Source of the DNA: Minisyncoccota bacterium
GTDB lineage: Bacteria; Patescibacteriota; Minisyncoccia; UBA6257; 02-FULL-45-10c
Direction: 5' to 3'
NCBI GenBank assembly: GCA_028715395.1
Contig: JAQURY010000007.1
Span: 1-35,548, forward strand
Length of the DNA: 35,548 nt
Shown here in pieces: positions 31,002 to 35,548 of the stretch. The position numbers and the translations under genes are program-made. Numbering within the stretch: the first letter of the stretch is position 1; every line of letters starts with the position of its first letter. The notes under the pieces are model-generated. The model saw nothing but the letters and a program-made list of their open reading frames with translations. It was not told where the DNA came from and did not search any database.

Positions 31002-31199
31002 ATGAAATTAAAAGATTGGGAATTGTTAAAAAATAAGACGGAAGCGGAATTGTCCGACTCCCTGAAAAAAGACAAAGAGCGCTTGTGGAGCCTGCTCGTG
31101 GATTTGAAAGCGGGAAAATCCAACAATATCAAAGAAATCAGGAGTTTGAAGAAAACTATTGCCAGAATCAATACGTTAATCAATAATAAATTAAAATAA
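31002..31199 (+). CDS. rpmC: Ribosomal protein L29
   Basis: A 65-residue two-helix protein at the tunnel exit. The pattern of an N-terminal helix (TEAELSDSLKKDKERLWSLLVDLKAG) and a second helix ending RSLKKTIARINTLINN fits L29, and its place between L16 and S17 is the classical one. Sequence alone is weakly conserved; position makes the call firm. Confidence 0.93.
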   Translation: MKLKDWELLKNKTEAELSDSLKKDKERLWSLLVDLKAGKSNNIKEIRSLKKTIARINTLINNKLK

Positions 31200-31200
31200 A

Positions 31201-31449
31201 ATGGAAAACCAAGAAAACAAAAAAAGAAAATTGGAAGGAATCGTGGTATCCGACAAAATGAAAAAAACTGTCGTAGTTTCCATTGAAAGAATGAAATTAA
31301 ACAAAAAATACAGAAAGTATTTTAAAGTTACCAATAGATTCAAGGCGCACGACGAAAACGGAGAATATCACACGGGAGATAAAGTAATAATTCAGGAAAC
31401 CAGGCCCTTATCCAAGGATAAAAGATGGATAGTGGTTGGAAGAAAATAA
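31201..31449 (+). CDS. rpsQ: Ribosomal protein S17
   Basis: An 82-residue OB-fold protein binding 16S rRNA. KLEGIVVSDKMKKTVVVSIERMKLNKKYRKYFKVTNRFKAHDE and GDKVIIQETRPLSKDKRWIV are typical. It lies 1 nt after rpmC and 4 nt before rplN. Confidence 0.97.
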   Translation: MENQENKKRKLEGIVVSDKMKKTVVVSIERMKLNKKYRKYFKVTNRFKAHDENGEYHTGDKVIIQETRPLSKDKRWIVVGRK

Positions 31450-31453
31450 AATT

Positions 31454-31822
31454 ATGATACAAGAACGTTCAATATTAAAAGTTGCGGATAATAGCGGAGC
31501 CAAAACGGTCCGCTGCTTCCGCGTTCTCGGAGGAGGAAGAAGGAGATATGCCAATGTCGGAGACGTTGTAATTGCGTCCGTACAAAAAGCCGAACCGAGA
31601 AAAGCCGTCAAAAAGAAAGATATCGTGAAAGTTGTTATTGTCAGACAGAGCCATCCGATGCACCGCAAAGACGGATCCTATTTGCGCTTTGATGAAAACG
31701 CGGTTGTTTTGATAGACGATAAAAAAGAGCCGAAAGCCACCCGTATTTTCGGACCATTGCCCAGAGAAATAAAAGAGCTTGGCTATGAAACAATATTTAC
31801 CATGGCCGAAGAAATAGTATAA
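31454..31822 (+). CDS. rplN: Ribosomal protein L14
   Basis: A 122-residue protein, exactly the usual length, sitting at the subunit interface. MIQERSILKVADNSGAKTVRCFRVLGG at the start and ARIFGPLPRE-like segment near the end are diagnostic. I start at ATG 31454, which gives the conserved N-terminus; an upstream in-frame ATG inside rpsQ would add six residues. Confidence 0.97.
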   Translation: MIQERSILKVADNSGAKTVRCFRVLGGGRRRYANVGDVVIASVQKAEPRKAVKKKDIVKVVIVRQSHPMHRKDGSYLRFDENAVVLIDDKKEPKATRIFGPLPREIKELGYETIFTMAEEIV

Positions 31823-31826
31823 AAAT

Positions 31827-32135
31827 ATGAATATCAAAAAAGGCGACACAGTTAAAATAATAGCCGGAAAAGATAACGGGAAAGAAGGGAAAGTTTTGGA
31901 AATCGACAACAAAAATCGCAGAATTTTGGTGGAAGGAATAAATATCGTTAAAAAACATAAACGTCCGACCAAACAAGGCGAAAAAGGAGAAATCATAAAA
32001 ATTCCGAAATCTTTGAATATTTCCAATGTTATGCTCAAATGCCCGAATTGCGGAAAGGGAGTTCGTGTCGGCCATAAATTAAACGGCGATCAGAAAATAA
32101 GGTATTGCAAAAAATGCCAAGCGCCTATTTCATAA
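31827..32135 (+). CDS. rplX: Ribosomal protein L24
   Basis: A 102-residue assembly-initiating protein with a KOW motif at the N-terminus (IKKGDTVKIIAGKDNGKEGKVLEID). GINIVKKHKRPT follows. A C-terminal zinc-like pair of CxxC motifs (CPNCGKG and CKKCQA) is visible, as in many bacterial L24 proteins. It lies 4 nt from both neighbours. Confidence 0.97.
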   Translation: MNIKKGDTVKIIAGKDNGKEGKVLEIDNKNRRILVEGINIVKKHKRPTKQGEKGEIIKIPKSLNISNVMLKCPNCGKGVRVGHKLNGDQKIRYCKKCQAPIS

Positions 32136-32139
32136 AAAT

Positions 32140-32622
32140 ATGATAATAAACAAATTAGACAAAATAGTGGTAAATGTGGGAACCGGACGATTGTCCGCCA
32201 TGCCCGGATTTGAGGACAAGATGCTGCCGGAAATAATAAAGGACATTTCCGCCATAACGGGACAAAAACCGGAAACTCGCCCAGCCAAAAAATCCATTGC
32301 CGGATTTAAATTGAGGCAGGGAACCATAGTCGGACTTAAAACGACTTTGCGCGGAAAAAGAATGGAAGATTTCTTGGTCAGGCTGTTAAGAATAGTTTTG
32401 CCTCGTGTCAGGGATTTTCGCGGAATAGATTTGAAATCTGTCGACCAAAATGGTAATTTAACCATCGGTATCAAAGAACACTTGGTTTTTCCGGAAATTT
32501 TTGCGGAAACCTCCAAGACCAATTTTGGAATCGAAGCAACGATTGTGCCAAAGTTAAGAATACGGAATCATGAAAAGGCCGTGGAATTTTACAGAACCTT
32601 AGGAGTTCCGTTTAAGAAATAA
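32140..32622 (+). CDS. rplE: Ribosomal protein L5, N-terminally short
   Basis: A 160-residue protein binding 5S r[60 protein letters not shown] and [31 protein letters not shown] are diagnostic. Usual L5 has about 179 residues; here the first ~20 residues (the helix ending in the NVM-P segment) are missing and the protein starts directly at the first strand. Confidence 0.96.
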   Translation: MIINKLDKIVVNVGTGRLSAMPGFEDKMLPEIIKDISAITGQKPETRPAKKSIAGFKLRQGTIVGLKTTLRGKRMEDFLVRLLRIVLPRVRDFRGIDLKSVDQNGNLTIGIKEHLVFPEIFAETSKTNFGIEATIVPKLRIRNHEKAVEFYRTLGVPFKK

Positions 32623-32626
32623 ATTT

Positions 32627-32812
32627 ATGGCAAAAACATCAGTCATAGCCAGAGCTAATAAAAAACCGAAATATTCAACGCGAATCGTAAGGCGCTGCTT
32701 TAAGTGCGGAAGAAAACACGGATATATGAGAAAGTTCGGGCTTTGCAGAATTTGTTTCAGAGAAATGGCTGCAAAAGGCGAGATTCCCGGAATTAAAAAA
32801 TCAAGCTGGTAA
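32627..32812 (+). CDS. rpsN: Ribosomal protein S14, zinc-binding short type
   Basis: A 61-residue S14 of the zinc type. [21 protein letters not shown] contributes the four-Cys zinc site, and the C-terminal [11 protein letters not shown] is the family ending. It occupies the standard position between L5 and S8. Confidence 0.97.
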   Translation: MAKTSVIARANKKPKYSTRIVRRCFKCGRKHGYMRKFGLCRICFREMAAKGEIPGIKKSSW

Positions 32813-32821
32813 TATACATAT

Positions 32822-33196
32822 ATGAATCTAGATTTACTGACAAAAATTAAAAATGCCCAAGCGGTAAAAAAAGAATCCGTAAAGGTAAAAGCGTCAAAAA
32901 CCAACGAGGCTATTTTAGACGTGCTTAAAAAGAGGCATTATATAGATTCTTTTTCTGCCAAATCCGGCTCAAGAACCATAGAAGTAAAATTAAAATACCA
33001 GAATAATCAGGGCGCAGTTCACGGAATTAAAATTTTAAGCAAGCCTTCAAGAAGCTTGTATGCGGGATATAAAGATATTGATTTGGTAAAACAGGGCTAC
33101 GGATTTTTGATTCTTTCCACTCCGAAAGGAATTTTGGACGGAAAGGTGGCCAGAAAAGAAAAAGTCGGAGGACAATTATTGTTTGAAATTTGGTAA
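32822..33196 (+). CDS. rpsH: Ribosomal protein S8
   Basis: A 124-residue protein binding the central domain of 16S rRNA; in some bacteria it also represses the spc operon. Matching segments are LLTKIKNAQAVKKESV at the start, ISKPSRSLYAGYKDI-like middle, and the C-terminal GFLILSTPKGILDGKVARKEKVGGQLLFEIW. rplF starts 1 nt after its stop. Confidence 0.96.
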   Translation: MNLDLLTKIKNAQAVKKESVKVKASKTNEAILDVLKKRHYIDSFSAKSGSRTIEVKLKYQNNQGAVHGIKILSKPSRSLYAGYKDIDLVKQGYGFLILSTPKGILDGKVARKEKVGGQLLFEIW

Positions 33197-33197
33197 T

Positions 33198-33770
33198 ATG
33201 AGCAAAATTGGAAAAAAATTAATAATTATTCCGGCCGAAGTTGAGGTCAAAAAAACCGTCGACAATCTGGAATTTTCGTCAAAAGACGGAAAAAAACACA
33301 TCAAGGTGGAAATTTTGCCGTATATTGAAGCCAAATTGGAAGGAGACAAGCTGACATTTACCATTACCGACGAAAAAAGCATACAGGCAAGGTCAAATTG
33401 GGGAACCATTCGCGCTTTGTCCCAGAATGCTATCGACGGAATTGTAAAAGGATTCAGCAAGATATTGGATATACAGGGAGTCGGTTTCCGCGCAACGGTT
33501 GAAGGAGGAAAAACTTTGGTTTTGAATATCGGATTTTCCCATCCGGTTAAAATGGCTATCCCCGAGGGAATAACGATGTCTGTGGACAAAAATAACAGCG
33601 TTACGATTTCCGGAATTAACAAAGCCGCGGTAGGGGAAATAGCCGCCAAGATCCGCGCGCTGAAGAAGCCAAATCCGTATTTGGGAACAGGTATAAAATA
33701 CAGAGATGAAATTATTAAGAAAAAAGCCGGTAAAAAAGCCGCCGCAGCTTCAGTGGGAGGCGCCGGATAA
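33198..33770 (+). CDS. rplF: Ribosomal protein L6
   Basis: A 190-residue protein near the factor-binding site. MSKIGKKLIIIPAEVEVKK at the start, LDIQGVGFRATVEGGKTLVLNIGFSHPVKMAIPEGI in the middle and RALKKPNPYLGTGIKYRDE before an Ala-rich tail. It starts at ATG 33198, 1 nt after the rpsH stop. Confidence 0.97.
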   Translation: MSKIGKKLIIIPAEVEVKKTVDNLEFSSKDGKKHIKVEILPYIEAKLEGDKLTFTITDEKSIQARSNWGTIRALSQNAIDGIVKGFSKILDIQGVGFRATVEGGKTLVLNIGFSHPVKMAIPEGITMSVDKNNSVTISGINKAAVGEIAAKIRALKKPNPYLGTGIKYRDEIIKKKAGKKAAAASVGGAG

Positions 33771-33776
33771 AAATTT

Positions 33777-34130
33777 ATGAAAAAAATTGATTTAGAAAAT
33801 TTAAGAAAAGCAAGGAGAAAAAACCGCAATCGCGCGAAAATTTTTGGCACAGCCGAAACTCCCAGATTGTCCGTTTTCAGGAGCAATAAAGAAACTTACG
33901 TGCAATTGATAGACGACAATAAAAGCCGCACGGTAATTTCCGCTTCTACGAAAGAAATTAAAGCCAAAGATAAAAAAACAGAAAAAGCCAAGAAACTCGG
34001 AGAGCTTGTGGCGGAAAAAGCCATCAAGGCCGGAATCAAAAAGGCGATTTTCAATAAAGGACAGTATGCTTATCACGGACGGGTGAAAGCGGTAGCAGAA
34101 GGCGCCAGGGAAAAAGGATTAACAATATAA
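33777..34130 (+). CDS. rplR: Ribosomal protein L18
   Basis: A 117-residue 5S rRNA-binding protein. PRLSVFRSNKETYVQLIDDNKSRTVISAS is the conserved core, and FNKGQYAYHGRVKAVAEGAREKGL near the end is the family ending ([24 protein letters not shown] in others). It precedes rpsE by 4 nt. Confidence 0.97.
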   Translation: MKKIDLENLRKARRKNRNRAKIFGTAETPRLSVFRSNKETYVQLIDDNKSRTVISASTKEIKAKDKKTEKAKKLGELVAEKAIKAGIKKAIFNKGQYAYHGRVKAVAEGAREKGLTI

Positions 34131-34134
34131 ACAT

Positions 34135-34602
34135 ATGATGAGAAATAATCGATCACAAATGCAAAAAAGAGACGACTTGAAAGAAAAAATGCTCGACCTC
34201 CGAAGAGTTACCCGCGTTGTCGCCGGAGGTAAAAGATTCAGATTCCGCGCCACGCTTGTGGTGGGAGATGAAAAAGGAAAGCTTGGAATCGGGCTTGGAA
34301 AAGGATTGGATGTTCAGGCGGCGATAGAAAAAGCCAAAAATAACGCGCGCAAAAATATGATGAAGATTGAATTGAAAGACAGAACAATTTCGCATGAAGT
34401 AGAGGCGAAGTTCAGCGCCGCTCACGTGATTATCAAGCCTGCAGTCAAAGGACACGGACTTAAAGCCGGAGGAGCGGTCCGGGTAGTTTTAGCTCTTGCG
34501 GGAATTAAAGATGCTACGGCAAAATGCCTCGGCAGAACGCCGAATAAATTAACTAACGCGTTAGCAACCATGAGGGCGCTTTCTCAGCTTAAACAATTAT
34601 AA
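34135..34602 (+). CDS. rpsE: Ribosomal protein S5
   Basis: A 155-residue accuracy-related protein at the mRNA entry site. LRRVTRVVAGGKRFRFRATLVVGDEKGKLGIGLGKGLDVQAAIEKAKNNARKNM is the dsRNA-binding domain; AGGAVRVVLALAGIKDATAKCLGR is the second domain. No rpmD (L30) follows: the next gene, 4 nt later, is L15. Confidence 0.97.
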   Translation: MMRNNRSQMQKRDDLKEKMLDLRRVTRVVAGGKRFRFRATLVVGDEKGKLGIGLGKGLDVQAAIEKAKNNARKNMMKIELKDRTISHEVEAKFSAAHVIIKPAVKGHGLKAGGAVRVVLALAGIKDATAKCLGRTPNKLTNALATMRALSQLKQL

Positions 34603-34606
34603 AAAT

Positions 34607-35017
34607 ATGCAGTTAAATAATTTAAAAAACAAAAAAAGAAGGGAAAAAAGAGTGGGACGCGGAGGCGCGCACGGAAAAACATCCGGACGCGGAACAAAAG
34701 GACAGAGAGCCCGTTCCGGACACAGAATCCGCCCGGCTGAAAGAGATTTGATGATGAGAATCCCGAAATTGCGCGGTTACAGAAATAAGCCGAAAAGCCC
34801 GAAAAATATGGCTATAAATGTGGGAATTCTGGAAAAGCTTGTGCCGGGAAATGAAGTTAATAAAAAGATTTTATCTTCGGTTTTAAGGCTGGAACGCGCC
34901 ATTCCTTTTAAAATTTTAGGGGATGGAGAAGTTAAAAAGGCCTTAACAGTTACAGGACTCAGGGTTTCCAAAATAGCGAAAGAAAAAATAGAAAAAGCCG
35001 GAGGTAGTGTAAAATAA
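34607..35017 (+). CDS. rplO: Ribosomal protein L15
   Basis: A 136-residue large-subunit assembly protein. KRVGRGGAHGKTSGRGTKGQRARSGH at the start is the characteristic Gly/Arg-rich region, and the C-terminal KKALTVTGLRVSKIAKEKIEKAGG is typical. It lies between S5 and SecY, where most bacteria also have L30. secY starts 5 nt later. Confidence 0.97.
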   Translation: MQLNNLKNKKRREKRVGRGGAHGKTSGRGTKGQRARSGHRIRPAERDLMMRIPKLRGYRNKPKSPKNMAINVGILEKLVPGNEVNKKILSSVLRLERAIPFKILGDGEVKKALTVTGLRVSKIAKEKIEKAGGSVK

Positions 35018-35022
35018 ATATA

Positions 35023-35548
35023 ATGGACAAGATAATATCTTTGCTTAAAACGCCCGAACTGAGAAAAAAAGTCTTGATAGTAGCCGGACTTCTTATAATT
35101 TTCAGAATTTTTGCCGCCATTCCGATTCCGGGAGTTAACGTTGTAAGACTTGGGTCTTTTCTGGACTCAAACCAATTATTTGGATTTTTCAGCATGTTTT
35201 CCGGGGGAGCAATGGATAAATTATCCATTGTTATGCTTGGTGTCGGACCATACATTACCGCTACCATCATAATGCAGCTTTTAACAATGATTTTTCCGAC
35301 CCTTAAAGAATATTATTATGAACAGGGAGAAATCGGACGCGCGAAATTCAACCGGATTTCAAAATATATAACGGTTCCGTTGGCGGCAATGAACGGATAT
35401 GGATTTTTGAATCTTTTGAAATCTCAGCAGGTTATTTCCAATCTTACATTTGCCGATGAAATGATAAATGTTCTGGTGGTAACCGCCGGTTCGATGTTTT
35501 TGGTGTGGATAGGAGAATTAATAAGCGAACAAAAAATTGGAAACGGAG
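35023..35548 (+). CDS. secY: Preprotein translocase subunit SecY (partial, 5' end)
   Basis: The first 175 residues of the SecYEG channel protein, cut by the right edge of the window. KTPELRKKVLIVAGLLIIFRIFAAIPIPGVN is the conserved start through helix 1. LFGFFSMFSGGAMDKLSIVMLGVGPYITATIIMQLLT covers the plug region and helix 2, and EIGRAKFNRISKYITVPLA continues into helix 3. The family, order and position after L15 make this certain despite the truncation. Confidence 0.97.
   Translation, partial: MDKIISLLKTPELRKKVLIVAGLLIIFRIFAAIPIPGVNVVRLGSFLDSNQLFGFFSMFSGGAMDKLSIVMLGVGPYITATIIMQLLTMIFPTLKEYYYEQGEIGRAKFNRISKYITVPLAAMNGYGFLNLLKSQQVISNLTFADEMINVLVVTAGSMFLVWIGELISEQKIGNG

Noticed and set aside
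1-35548. CRISPR array, transposase or rRNA genes
   Set aside because: No regularly spaced direct repeats, no transposase motifs and no rRNA segments were seen on either strand.

Overview
The window looks like a chromosomal segment of a Candidate Phyla Radiation bacterium (Patescibacteria, most likely the Parcubacteria side). The supporting evidence is reduced or altered core proteins (AspRS without its GAD domain, a 141-residue L3, an N-terminally short L5, no L30 gene between S5 and L15), tight AT-rich gene packing, few Shine-Dalgarno sequences, and many small secreted or membrane proteins of unknown role, two of them DUF5667-like. This assignment is inferred from gene content; no 16S rRNA gene is present.

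Layout. 1-4.5 kb: the end of a split ComEC DNA-uptake system, aspS, an unusually long ndk, a candidate 6S-like small RNA, tRNA-Pro(GGG), a degenerate prephenate-dehydratase-like gene and rpmB (minus strand). 4.5-9.7 kb: dnaG and rpoD, then a secreted DUF5667-like protein and a nucleotidyltransferase. 9.7-12.6 kb: groES-groEL, tRNA-Ser(GGA), two of three copies of a perfect 34-bp palindrome, and a roughly 440-nt highly structured RNA of unknown family with its own strong promoter and terminator. 12.6-15.7 kb: envelope proteins, a DUF4870/Tic20-like protein and TspO.

15.8-19.5 kb is an AT-rich defence-like island: a MazG-type nucleotide pyrophosphohydrolase overlapping an EVE-like plus PD-(D/E)XK nuclease, a Shedu (SduA/DUF4263) nuclease, a small unknown protein and another PD-(D/E)XK protein. 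19.6-21.2 kb holds three small unknown genes with strong Shine-Dalgarno sequences, one of them preceded by a run of nine G residues.

21.3 kb to the end: a site-2-protease-like M50 protease, then rpsL-rpsG-fusA, tuf, and the S10/spc/alpha-type ribosomal protein run from rpsJ to a partial secY. These genes are co-directional, usually 1-6 nt apart, almost all end in TAA and almost all lack a Shine-Dalgarno sequence, suggesting coupled termination-reinitiation.

Most notable observations: (1) rpsC (S3) is interrupted by an in-frame TGA inside the GXXG loop of its KH domain, although TGA is used as a normal stop elsewhere in the window. (2) The roughly 440-nt RNA carries two related H-type pseudoknots. 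(3) A 34-bp perfect palindrome is present in three identical copies. (4) The MazG-EVE-nuclease pair sits next to Shedu.
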